From: a virus
Length of the DNA stretch: 38,727 bases
Strand: one strand, 5' to 3'
Virus record (IMG/VR): IMGVR_UViG_3300028417_000001
Span: 1 to 38,727 of that record
In this document: positions 32,024 through 38,527 of the stretch, piece after piece
Layout of the letters: every line of letters begins with the position of its first letter
How positions within the stretch are numbered: the first letter of the stretch is position 1
Program-made: the position numbers and the translations under genes
The notes under the pieces: generated by a model
What the model was told of the DNA's origin: nothing
Seen by the model: the letters and a program-made list of their open reading frames with translations, nothing else
Databases searched by the model: none

Positions 32024-33388
32024 TTACCCTCTCAATATTTTTGGTCTTTTCTTCACTACTATTGGTTCTTTCCAGTCAGTAAGCTCTTCTATGCAATCTG
32101 ATGTTGTATCAACCATATCGTCATGCGGATGCACTGGGAAAGACTCATGCTCTTTTATGTATTCTTCATTCCACTTTCCCCTAAGTAGTTTTATATTTCC
32201 TATGCCAGCCTGTGCGCTTGCTGGTGTCGCTCTAACTTCCTTGTTTCCAGTAACAGGTAGTATCTTGACTTTATACCCTCTCAGCATTTTAGCATAGTTA
32301 TGAGCCACCACCTTTCCTGCGCTACCCGCATCTTGTGGCATCCTACAAAGAACATCTTTACCGTCTTGAGAGGTCACTGACTTCAATAACTTTTCAACCC
32401 CAGAAGGATTCATTCTCTCCCTGACAAGATCAGTAACAATAAACTCTCCACTTGCGGTCACTCCCATTTTCTGCCCCACCGTCCAATCTGGATCTGGGTT
32501 TCTCTCACTTGGCTCAGTGCCAGCAAAGTCCCAGCACCTAACCTCATGTTTTAAAGGTGGTACAGCATCAATTATCTCAAAATCTTCACGCTTGAAGTAA
32601 TCACCAACCCCTGCTCTCACATCCCAGTTTCCGTATAGCAACCTTTCTCTGTCTACACGCTGCAAAGCCTCTAGGTTGGACAGATAATCAGGATCATTCT
32701 CCATAAGAATCTTATTATCATGTATATCAGATCTGATGAAAGTAAAACTTTTAGGTCTAGCCTTGTCCCCGAATTTCTTAATTGCGTCGATCTTCCTGTC
32801 AAACCAAAATATCTCATCGTTCTGGTTAATAAACCATCGAACCACTCCGCTTCTCTCTTCTATCGCTACCCCGTCATCACCAATATACCAATCTATGAAT
32901 TCACGAACCCAACTATCAGGATCTGGATTAGTGGTTGCCCTAACATAAGGTCTTACACCGCAATCCGTTCTGCTTCTTGAAAGCATATAGAAAAACTGAA
33001 CCTTGCTAAAATGCGTAAGCTCATCAAAACCAATAAAGGGTATTTGCGTTCCCTGCCAATCCTTTACATCCTCATCTCTTGCTAGGTACGAAAAGTCAAT
33101 CTTTGAGCCATACTTATCCCAGTACCAAATCAAATTACCCTTTACACCCCTACCACCAATTGCTGAGAATATCTTTGAGGATGTATCCCATAATGCACCT
33201 TCTTTTTCTATCTGCTTTAATGACCTCCTGAATATCACCCCTCCGAAGCCACGAACCATTATATTTCTTGAAGCCTCCAGAAGAAGAGCATAGGTTTTTC
33301 CTCCTCCAGCACTTCCACCGTATAACGCAATATCAGCACTCGTACTGATAAACTCAAACTGCTTACCTTCTTGCGGTGTTATTATCAC
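32024..33388 (-). CDS. terL: Terminase large subunit
   Basis: 454 residues, GTG start in a GTGA overlap with a tiny upstream gene. ATPase motifs: Walker A GGSAGGGKT (24-32), Walker B FIGFDELTHF (118-127), coupling motif ATTNPD (151-156). Nuclease motifs: RCWDFAG (Asp287), PQDAGSAGK (Asp353 region) and HPHDDMVDTTSD (422-431). It pumps DNA into the procapsid and cuts it. The ends it makes cannot be read from the protein. Confidence 0.95.
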   Translation of the reverse strand: MIITPQEGKQFEFISTSADIALYGGSAGGGKTYALLLEASRNIMVRGFGGVIFRRSLKQIEKEGALWDTSSKIFSAIGGRGVKGNLIWYWDKYGSKIDFSYLARDEDVKDWQGTQIPFIGFDELTHFSKVQFFYMLSRSRTDCGVRPYVRATTNPDPDSWVREFIDWYIGDDGVAIEERSGVVRWFINQNDEIFWFDRKIDAIKKFGDKARPKSFTFIRSDIHDNKILMENDPDYLSNLEALQRVDRERLLYGNWDVRAGVGDYFKREDFEIIDAVPPLKHEVRCWDFAGTEPSERNPDPDWTVGQKMGVTASGEFIVTDLVRERMNPSGVEKLLKSVTSQDGKDVLCRMPQDAGSAGKVVAHNYAKMLRGYKVKILPVTGNKEVRATPASAQAGIGNIKLLRGKWNEEYIKEHESFPVHPHDDMVDTTSDCIEELTDWKEPIVVKKRPKILRG

Positions 33389-33522
33389 CTAGCATTACTC
33401 TCTGGGGCTTCTCTTCTTTTGAATCTTCTCATTATTTTAATATTATCTCTATGCCTCTTAACTGCATTCTTTCTTTTTAGGTATGGATCATTCCTCTCTT
33501 TCAAATTTCTTAACTCTGCCAT
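33385..33522 (-). CDS. 45-residue basic protein before terL
   Basis: Starts at the ATG at 33522, with GGAG ten bases upstream, and ends with TGA overlapping the terL GTG start. The product begins MAELRNLKERNDPYLKRKN and is about 40 percent Lys and Arg. It overlaps the preceding small gene by 35 bases. The chained starts and stops suggest that it is translated, perhaps to couple terL expression. Confidence 0.5.
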   Translation of the reverse strand: MAELRNLKERNDPYLKRKNAVKRHRDNIKIMRRFKRREAPESNAR

Positions 33523-33640
33523 CGTATAAATTCTCCAAGTGCTTTTCACACTCATCATCTGTCATATCATCAGGATCAATCATTGTAATTCTATCAATTC
33601 TTTTCCCGTCCGAGCTTTCAACTTCTATGCGCCATTTCAT
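33488..33640 (-). CDS. 50-residue acidic protein before terL
   Basis: ATG at 33640, TGA at 33488-33490. The product begins MKWRIEVESSDGKRIDRITM and is acidic in the middle (DPDDMTDDECEK). It overlaps the 276-residue gene by 23 bases and the next small gene by 35. No family recognised. Together with its neighbour it fills the space between the unknown structural-region genes and terL. Confidence 0.45.
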   Translation of the reverse strand: MKWRIEVESSDGKRIDRITMIDPDDMTDDECEKHLENLYDGRVKKFEREE

Positions 33641-34448
33641 AACTCACTCCAATTTGTGCCGAATAATGATCTGGCAACAATCTACCATGATCAAGCAACC
33701 ATCCCTGCTGAAACAATTCCCAGTTCTCAATCCTATCTCTTCTCGACCACCGCCTAGGATAGGATCTAATAATAACACCCCTCCTTGTGAAATCATCAAG
33801 CTCTACTTTTTGATCAGGGTACACATGAATAACTAAATTTTCCGTTCTTAAAGTCCCCGACTTTCTAGCCATCACCCTAATTGATAATCTATTTATTTTC
33901 TTAGGATCAATTGGATTCTGAGGAGATCCAATTATAGACTCCCTTGCTTGCAAGAAGTTTAACGCTGGAGCTTTTGACTTAGACTGCAAGAAAAAGCCAT
34001 CTCTAAACATTTTAAAGTTACAGCAGTCACCTATCTCAGAACTCATCACATGACCCTTATCTTCACCCCCCTCCCCTGAACTCTTTATATCAACATAATT
34101 AATAACAACCCCGTTCTTTTCGTTGCTAGTCTGAAAATGTATAGAGTCCGCGTGATTTCTCTTGCTATAAAAATAATTCAAATTGTGATTTATTTTTAGC
34201 CTATCTATAAATACCCCGCCCGTATGAACGATCAAGGCATCATTAACGACTCTTTCTATTCTCATATTCCCGCAAGACAACTCACCTTTCCTGTAGCAAA
34301 CGCCAATATATGCGTCCGTTGCTTTTATTATTCTATCTCTCAAGCCATTTCTAATATCAAGCGCAATATCAGTATCATCATATTTAGCATCCTTCCTTGA
34401 AAGCTGTTTATGAGATCTTCTTTTTAACCTACCTTTCCTTACAAGCAC
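33618..34448 (-). CDS. Hypothetical protein of the packaging region
   Basis: 276 residues, GTG start with a GGAGG site. The N-terminus is very basic (RKGRLKRRSHKQLSRKDAK), and the C-terminal third is Arg-rich (RGVIIRSYPRRWSRRDRIEN). The middle is beta-rich. Nothing recognised. Lying between terS and terL, it may bind DNA, for example in packaging or as a head protein, but that is inference. Confidence 0.6.
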   Translation of the reverse strand: MLVRKGRLKRRSHKQLSRKDAKYDDTDIALDIRNGLRDRIIKATDAYIGVCYRKGELSCGNMRIERVVNDALIVHTGGVFIDRLKINHNLNYFYSKRNHADSIHFQTSNEKNGVVINYVDIKSSGEGGEDKGHVMSSEIGDCCNFKMFRDGFFLQSKSKAPALNFLQARESIIGSPQNPIDPKKINRLSIRVMARKSGTLRTENLVIHVYPDQKVELDDFTRRGVIIRSYPRRWSRRDRIENWELFQQGWLLDHGRLLPDHYSAQIGVSYEMAHRS

Positions 34449-34463
34449 AGCAAGCCACCTCCA

Positions 34464-35021
34464 TCATAAATCCTTAATATTAAATTGAAACAACGAACCA
34501 CTTTTTTTATTCCTCACGGCAACAGTATCCAAATAAAGACCATCCTTGCCAACCATTATTCCTGCATCACTTATTCCCCTCATGATTTCTTCGTTACCAC
34601 GAATATCATCTACTGACCGAACAAAAAATCTACCTATCGTCTTTGCTCTAATATATTCACCCCAGTTATTAACTATCTTCACTGACACATCCGAAAGAGT
34701 CTCATCTCTAGGCATAACACTAACCCCTAGAATCATCTCCTTTGCTTTATTCATTGACTCATTTGAGACTTGCCAAGCTATTAGATTATGATAATCAATT
34801 GGCAGTATCGTGACGCATTGATAATTTACGTTGTCTACTATAGCAACAAAGCACTGGTAATCTTCCTCGCTATAAAAAACATAATGCTCTCTGTTTGAAT
34901 TCGGCTCCACACCTATTGTTACAATATCCCCACAAGAGAACATACCCACAAGCTTATCAGGGCGCATATTTAGCCTTCCCCGTACCCGTTTCATAGCATG
35001 AATTGAGAACCATAGTTTCAC
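34464..35021 (-). CDS. Hypothetical protein, DUF4258-like N-terminus
   Basis: 185 residues, GTG start in a GTGA overlap. The beginning (LWFSIHAMKRVRGRLNMRPD) and a following strand pair (HYVFYSEEDYQCFVAIVD, YQCVTILPID) recall DUF4258/BrnT-like small toxin folds, where an early His and Arg lie on the first helix. The C-terminal half is different. No antitoxin partner is evident. Treat as unknown. Confidence 0.55.
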   Translation of the reverse strand: MKLWFSIHAMKRVRGRLNMRPDKLVGMFSCGDIVTIGVEPNSNREHYVFYSEEDYQCFVAIVDNVNYQCVTILPIDYHNLIAWQVSNESMNKAKEMILGVSVMPRDETLSDVSVKIVNNWGEYIRAKTIGRFFVRSVDDIRGNEEIMRGISDAGIMVGKDGLYLDTVAVRNKKSGSLFQFNIKDL

Positions 35022-35179
35022 GGATGGTCTGACTCATCAAGATAATCATCCAAGTCTTTGTATTCTTGTTTTTTCATTAGCTCGTATTCTACTTCTGGCA
35101 ACTCCCGAAGCTTTGAATAGTCCTTATTCTCAACAACAACCACGTCCATTTTGTTATCTTTTATTCTCGTGAAATCCAT
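35018..35179 (-). CDS. Small acidic protein
   Basis: 53 residues from the ATG at 35179, which has an AAAGGAG site nine bases ahead; an upstream in-frame start at 35218 falls within a hairpin. It is rich in Asp, Glu and Tyr (EYKDLDDYLDESDHP). Lies between terS and the DUF4258-like gene, coupled to the latter by GTGA. Function unknown. Confidence 0.6.
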   Translation of the reverse strand: MDFTRIKDNKMDVVVVENKDYSKLRELPEVEYELMKKQEYKDLDDYLDESDHP

Positions 35180-35210
35180 TATTTTAAACTCCTTTATAAT
35201 CAGTAGGTTA

Positions 35211-35237
35211 GTTATCATCCCACACGGGCGGGATAAC
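35211..35237 (-). promoter_or_regulatory. Intergenic hairpin after terS
   Basis: The ends GTTATC and GATAAC pair, with inner CCC and GGG pairing possible, to give a hairpin just after the terS stop. There is no U run, so it is more likely an RNA processing or stability element than a terminator. Confidence 0.35.
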
Positions 35238-35243
35238 TGTAAA

Positions 35244-35582
35244 TCATCTCCCGTTATCTGGTAGCAATATTTGCACGGGATCTATACTTGTTATCGTCGT
35301 GTCATGCTCAATCTTCTCAACATATCCTCTTTTCCTCCCCTTCGTTTTTAGAAAGAAAATGATTGCTGTTATATTCCCCTCACCCACGGCACTTAGCAAG
35401 GCTGTCTCGACATTATCAATGTTTGACTCTTCTGCGTCTTTTAATGCTCTAGCAAACTTCTTGCTACTTTTTTTGATTCTATAAAAATGCGCCCTAGAAA
35501 CTCCCACAGCCTTACAGGTAGCACTCACGTTACACCCCTTGGTCTTATATACCGCTATTACTTTCTCCTTCCTAAACTTCAC
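35244..35582 (-). CDS. terS: Terminase small subunit
   Basis: About 112 residues from a GTG at 35582, chosen because GGAGGAG lies just upstream; an ATG at 35612 would add ten residues and lacks a good site. The N-terminal HTH is clear (VIAVYKTKGCNVSATCKAVG, then VSRAHFYRIKK), followed by a helical oligomerisation region. It recognises the packaging signal and hands DNA to TerL. Four genes lie between it and terL, an unusual separation. Confidence 0.75.
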   Translation of the reverse strand: MKFRKEKVIAVYKTKGCNVSATCKAVGVSRAHFYRIKKSSKKFARALKDAEESNIDNVETALLSAVGEGNITAIIFFLKTKGRKRGYVEKIEHDTTITSIDPVQILLPDNGR

Positions 35583-35620
35583 CACAGCTCCTCCAATCAA
35601 ATATATAGGCATTATGCCCT

Positions 35621-35657
35621 TTTTGTCTTATTTCGTCTCTTTTGACTCTTTTGACTC
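35621..35657. repeat. Tandem 9-bp repeats upstream of terS
   Basis: The plus strand shows TTTTGTCTTA, TTTCGTCTC, TTTTGACTC and TTTTGACTC in a row (35621-35657). The last two are identical and the others differ by one to three bases. Short phased repeats beside terS are what a small terminase often binds, so this is a candidate packaging-start region. Confidence 0.5.
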
Positions 35658-35689
35658 TCTTTTAGCTAAATAAAAACAATTTACCCCCC

Positions 35690-35718
35690 CCTAGCCTGTA
35701 TTTAAAATACAGGCTAGG
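35690..35718. repeat. Perfect 29-bp palindrome next to a C8 run
   Basis: CCTAGCCTGTATTT, one A, then AAATACAGGCTAGG, with 14-bp arms and no mismatch. Eight C residues (35684-35691) run into the left arm. It lies between the terS gene and the 35729-35998 gene. There is no U run on the minus strand, so a simple terminator is unlikely; operator, terminase site or RNA hairpin remain possible. Confidence 0.7.
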
Positions 35719-35728
35719 CAAGCAAGAT

Positions 35729-35998
35729 CTAAGCCCTCTCTCTACTTTTGCTTTTAACTGGATTCCATAAGTTGTTTATCACGATAGAATCCCCACCAAT
35801 GTCAACTATTTCTTTCTTCACTTTTTTCTCGTAAGTCTTGCGGTATTTATGCTGGCTACTATGCTCTCCATATTTCCCCCTGTAGATCCTCACATCAAGA
35901 GTTCTCACTGGTATACCTACGGCAATAGAAGCATCAATCCTTGATCTAAAACAAGCCCACTGACCAACTTGATAATGCTGGTCTTTAGTGGGTAGCAA
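35729..35998 (-). CDS. Small basic protein, possible DNA-binding
   Basis: 89 residues, TTG start with AAGGAAG about ten bases ahead. It is rich in Lys and Arg (HKYRKTYEKKVKKE) and the first half (DASIAVGIPVRTLDVRIYRG) has an HTH-like pattern. It lies just before terS. Could assist packaging or regulate; the sequence does not decide. Confidence 0.55.
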   Translation of the reverse strand: MLPTKDQHYQVGQWACFRSRIDASIAVGIPVRTLDVRIYRGKYGEHSSQHKYRKTYEKKVKKEIVDIGGDSIVINNLWNPVKSKSRERA

Positions 35999-36003
35999 TA
36001 TTC

Positions 36004-36360
36004 TTACTTCCTTGTTGATACGAAAGCCCCCATGTAAGCAAGATCCTTATCTAATTGATCAGGGAAACTTAAAGCCCCGTGTGATTTATGAAGAGCCAAT
36101 GCTTTCGCTTTATTCCTTGCAAGTTTTGAGTACCATAAAATATAAGGCTCGATCTTGTCTCTCAATGTATAAACCATTCTGCATTCCTTGCTATTCATAT
36201 CTGAATACACACTTATATGCGTTCTACAGACACTAGCCATATCTGCTTGTAGGTCGATTAGTGAACCCAATTGAATGTACTTGTTGTCATCCGTCTTCTT
36301 TCCTGCTGATGCCATCCCAGCAACCATAAAAATAAACACTATAATTAAAATCTTTTTCAC
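36004..36360 (-). CDS. Exported small protein
   Basis: 118 residues. A signal peptide (IIVFIFMVAGMASA, cleavage after residue 19) leads to a mature helical protein with two cysteines about 16 residues apart (Cys45 and Cys58 region), perhaps a disulfide. Periplasmic location is expected. It lies after another exported protein under the LuxR-type gene, so both may act on the envelope, for instance in superinfection exclusion. Function unknown. Confidence 0.6.
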   Translation of the reverse strand: MKKILIIVFIFMVAGMASAGKKTDDNKYIQLGSLIDLQADMASVCRTHISVYSDMNSKECRMVYTLRDKIEPYILWYSKLARNKAKALALHKSHGALSFPDQLDKDLAYMGAFVSTRK

Positions 36361-36376
36361 GTCGTTCTCCTTTCAT

Positions 36377-36625
36377 TTAGTTAAAATCAATCTTCTTTCC
36401 TTTCTTGGTGCAATCATAGAATTCTGCACCTTGCTTTTTTCCATTTGTGCATTTCTGCCTGTTTTCATGCCTCAAATAAAACTTACTAACTTCCTCCGCG
36501 TTTCTTGCTTTATAGTAACCATAGAGGTCAATTGCTTGCTCTTTTGACCACTCTAAAGGTCTTGCTGTCGCACACTGAACAAAACCAATCACAACTATCA
36601 CTGCAAACACCTTAATCACATCCAT
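36377..36625 (-). CDS. Exported small protein
   Basis: 82 residues. The signal peptide (VFAVIVVIGFVQCATA) is most likely cleaved by signal peptidase I after ATA (residue 22); the GFVQC stretch lacks a good lipobox residue before Cys. The mature part is basic with two cysteines. Paired with the exported protein downstream. Confidence 0.6.
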   Translation of the reverse strand: MDVIKVFAVIVVIGFVQCATARPLEWSKEQAIDLYGYYKARNAEEVSKFYLRHENRQKCTNGKKQGAEFYDCTKKGKKIDFN

Positions 36626-36636
36626 TACTCCTTTTC

Positions 36637-37101
36637 TCAGTATAAAAACTTAGACCTAGCCTTTCCTGTTTTTCCTCTAGGTACTATGACTATCTTTTCT
36701 CTTTTAACTTTTCCCGTCACCTTTGCCAACTTTTCAAATGCATCACTTGCTTTTTTTGCCGACACTATCACTTTCTTTTTTAACACCCTTCTTGATTTTT
36801 CCTTTTTTTCATTCTGGATTCTTGTAAGTATTCTTGGACTCTCTACCAATAAATCCTCTCTTGGCGCATAAGCAAAGAACAGAACCGCAAACTTACTTTT
36901 TTTCTCTATCCCGAACTTCTTTCTAATAGACCTTATATGACAATAAACACTGTATTGCTCTATTCCCATTTCCCTGCCAATTTCTTTGACAGTATCTCCG
37001 TGAGCTATCCTACCAAGGATGAAATACTGCCTCCCCGTCATCATCTCAAAAGGCTCAGGTGCTTTTGGGTACAAATCCTTGCTCTCACTATCGCTTCTCA
37101 T
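36637..37101 (-). CDS. LuxR-type HTH transcription factor
   Basis: 154 residues. Residues about 21-75 form a LuxR/GerE-type HTH: TGRQYFILGRIAHGDTVKEI, then YSVYCHIRSIRKKFGI and KKSKFAVLFFAY. The C-terminal tail is very basic (KKVIVSAKKASDAFEK, KGKTGKARSK-like). There is no receiver or autoinducer domain. It heads the packaging and morphogenesis operon, so it is the best candidate for a late-gene activator, possibly acting on the inverted repeats at 37139-37197. Confidence 0.7.
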   Translation of the reverse strand: MRSDSESKDLYPKAPEPFEMMTGRQYFILGRIAHGDTVKEIGREMGIEQYSVYCHIRSIRKKFGIEKKSKFAVLFFAYAPREDLLVESPRILTRIQNEKKEKSRRVLKKKVIVSAKKASDAFEKLAKVTGKVKREKIVIVPRGKTGKARSKFLY

Positions 37102-37138
37102 TTTCCTCTCCTCTTTTCTGTCTCGCTATTATTGGCCT

Positions 37139-37197
37139 GTCTAATTACAATATTAAAGAAACCTCATTAATAGACATATAAAGAACCCGTCTAATAA
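37139..37197 (-). promoter_or_regulatory. Repeated TTARTAGAC sites ahead of the LuxR-type gene
   Basis: Three related sites: GTCTAATTA (37139-37147), TTAATAGAC (37167-37175) and GTCTAATAA (37189-37197). The last two form an inverted repeat with one mismatch and a 13-base gap. They lie in the leader of the LuxR-type gene and after the small HTH gene, so they look like operator sites. Confidence 0.5.
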
Positions 37198-37212
37198 AGT
37201 GTTAGCAAGAAC

Positions 37213-37380
37213 CTACGCGGTTCTATCGCGTATTATCACAGCACCAAGTAATAACGCCTCAAATGCTTCTGGCTTGCCTCTATGCCAGTTTATTAAAGTA
37301 CGTTCCTTAATACCTGTGATGAATTCTAATTCTTTGAGGCTGGATAACCCAGCCTCTTTGCATTGTTCCGATGGTTTCAT
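37213..37380 (-). CDS. Small Cro-like HTH protein
   Basis: 55 residues: ATG at 37380, overlapping the upstream stop as ATGA, TAG at 37213. The pattern LKELEFITGIKERTLINWHR, then KPEAFEALLLGAV is that of a common family of tiny phage HTH regulators. It is probably an early repressor that may bind the repeats at 37726-37769 or the sites at 37139-37197. Confidence 0.7.
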   Translation of the reverse strand: MKPSEQCKEAGLSSLKELEFITGIKERTLINWHRGKPEAFEALLLGAVIIRDRTA

Positions 37381-37661
37381 GCTTGCCCTATAACAATATG
37401 GTAATCAGTTCCTTTGTCGTTAATATATTTACAGTCTTCAAGCTCTTTATACTCAACTGAACCTTCTGCATCAGAATTAACTTCAAATCTCCAATTTGTT
37501 ACTCTTCTGATGTTGTCATTGTCGATATTCTTAATATCTTCCAACTGCTTACCCTTCAATGAAACAAACATTGGATAGTTTTCATCAGCAAAGACTTGAA
37601 CCAAAACATCTACTGCATTTTCTAAGTCTTTGCTTGTTAAGTTTCTATTTAATCTGTCCAT
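37377..37661 (-). CDS. Hypothetical protein, first gene of a regulated unit
   Basis: 94 residues, ATG at 37661. The sequence is mildly acidic, with a helical N-terminus (LTSKDLENAVDVLVQVFADE) and a beta-rich remainder. No family recognised. It is coupled to the Cro-like gene by ATGA and lies directly behind the promoter with direct repeats, so its product is likely made at the earliest stage. Confidence 0.65.
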   Translation of the reverse strand: MDRLNRNLTSKDLENAVDVLVQVFADENYPMFVSLKGKQLEDIKNIDNDNIRRVTNWRFEVNSDAEGSVEYKELEDCKYINDKGTDYHIVIGQA

Positions 37662-37715
37662 TTTATTTACCTTTTTAGTTTCTCGCTTTGGGCTAATTCC
37701 CTAGCTGATGTAAAC

Positions 37716-37744
37716 ATAATACTGTAATATTTGCAGTTTGTCTA
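37716..37744 (-). promoter_or_regulatory. Promoter with operator repeats
   Basis: Minus strand: -35 TAGACA (37739-37744), 17-bp spacer, -10 TATTAT (37716-37721). The spacer contains one copy of AAACTGCAAATATT, so a protein bound there would compete with RNA polymerase. Confidence 0.7.
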
Positions 37745-37769
37745 GTGTTAATTGCAATATTTGCAGTTT
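37726..37769. repeat. Two 14-bp direct repeats, 30 bp apart
   Basis: AATATTTGCAGTTT occurs at 37726-37739 and again at 37756-37769. The 30-bp period equals about three helical turns. One copy lies in the promoter spacer and the other upstream of the -35, which is an operator-like arrangement. Confidence 0.75.
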
Positions 37770-37798
37770 ATTTGTAAATAATGCTAACAACTAGTGAA

Positions 37799-37863
37799 AA
37801 TTGAGCGGTTAAGCAGGGTTTCTTTCTCATAAATCATCATGCGCCAATTTAACTGAAGGTTAT
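37799..37863 (-). repeat. Duplicated intergenic element, copy B
   Basis: Aligns with 472-535: AATTGAGCGG, TTAAG, GGG-TTCT, then TGCGCCAATTT and GGTTAT are shared. It begins just after the 48-residue gene and lies 30 bp upstream of the repeats at 37756-37769. The same outer stem is possible. Confidence 0.6.
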
Positions 37864-37867
37864 ATTC

Positions 37868-38014
37868 CTATGTGCCATCTTTACGCATTGCCTTAATAAA
37901 TTGTTTTACTTCTTTAAACTCTTTATCAGTTAATGATAATTCGCGCCTTTTTCGTCCCTTCTTAATTTCGCGGTCACGTCTTTGGTCAGTCTTTTGTTTT
38001 GGTGTTAATGGCAT
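37868..38014 (-). CDS. 48-residue basic protein
   Basis: ATG at 38014, TAG at 37868. The product begins MPLTPKQKTDQRRDREIKKG and is very rich in Lys and Arg, with a C-terminal helix (LTDKEFKEVKQFIKAMRKD). A short DNA- or RNA-binding protein is plausible. It overlaps the preceding gene by 29 bases. Confidence 0.6.
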   Translation of the reverse strand: MPLTPKQKTDQRRDREIKKGRKRRELSLTDKEFKEVKQFIKAMRKDGT

Positions 38015-38153
38015 ATTCTCTTAACTCATATTTGAACTTTAAATGTTCTTTTATTTCTTCTTCGTTTGGCTGGTACTTATTGCCAAAGCTATCGATAAAA
38101 AACTCCCATGTACATCTCCATTTTGAGAGGTACTGAATTCTAGTAATTTCCAT
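37986..38153 (-). CDS. 55-residue hypothetical protein
   Basis: ATG at 38153, TGA at 37986. The product begins MEITRIQYLSKWRCTWEFFI and continues with an acidic helix. No family recognised. It starts two bases after the stop of the gene at 38155-38337 and so belongs to the same transcript. Confidence 0.55.
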   Translation of the reverse strand: MEITRIQYLSKWRCTWEFFIDSFGNKYQPNEEEIKEHLKFKYELREYAINTKTKD

Positions 38154-38154
38154 A

Positions 38155-38337
38155 TTAAGAAATCTTAGACAATTCTCTTTTAGCTACTGAGTTTGCAGTT
38201 TTTTCAGAAGAGTAGTTTCTTAGAAAAGCCATGTTCATTTCATTATTGTAAGTAACTTTAACTCTATATGCCTTGTCTCCGTAACCGTCTGTAATAGTAG
38301 TTACTGTTGCTTTATGTGATCCGTTAGTTAATGTCAT
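38155..38337 (-). CDS. 60-residue hypothetical early protein
   Basis: The start is taken as the ATG at 38337, with AAGG eight bases ahead; an in-frame ATG at 38361 has no ribosome-binding site. The protein is beta-rich (SHKATVTTITDGYGDKAYRV, then KVTYNNE) with a basic C-terminal helix. First gene behind the near-consensus promoter at 38379-38406, so it is probably strongly expressed until repressed. Confidence 0.6.
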   Translation of the reverse strand: MTLTNGSHKATVTTITDGYGDKAYRVKVTYNNEMNMAFLRNYSSEKTANSVAKRELSKIS

Positions 38338-38378
38338 TTTGTAATCCTTGTTAGTTAGCATCTCTGTGTATGAGTTTT

Positions 38379-38406
38379 ATTATATAGAGTTTCCGGAAAC
38401 TGTCAA
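38379..38406 (-). promoter_or_regulatory. Consensus promoter with a palindromic operator in the spacer
   Basis: Minus strand: -35 TTGACA (38401-38406) and -10 TATAAT (38379-38384), both perfect, 16 bp apart. The spacer starts with the perfect palindrome GTTTCCGGAAAC (38389-38400). A dimeric repressor could bind it and shut the promoter. No second copy of the palindrome was noticed. Confidence 0.85.
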
Positions 38407-38516
38407 GGATTAATCAATAAAAAATCTAAAACAAACGAAATATAACAAGACATTTTAAAATGACTTGCGTACTCAGCTATTCTTTTTCTCAATCTTCCGT
38501 TAATAAACGCAAGCAT
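38403..38516 (-). CDS. Possible 37-residue peptide
   Basis: ATG at 38516, TGA at 38403-38405 inside the -35 box of the following promoter. Basic N-terminus (MLAFINGRLRKRIAEYASHF), then a hydrophobic segment (ISFVLDFLLINP). There is no clear ribosome-binding site. Two firm genes in this genome also end within a -35 box, which gives some support. If it is not real, 38407-38527 holds nothing else that I can see. Confidence 0.3.
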   Translation of the reverse strand: MLAFINGRLRKRIAEYASHFKMSCYISFVLDFLLINP

Positions 38517-38527
38517 TAAATTCTGGG

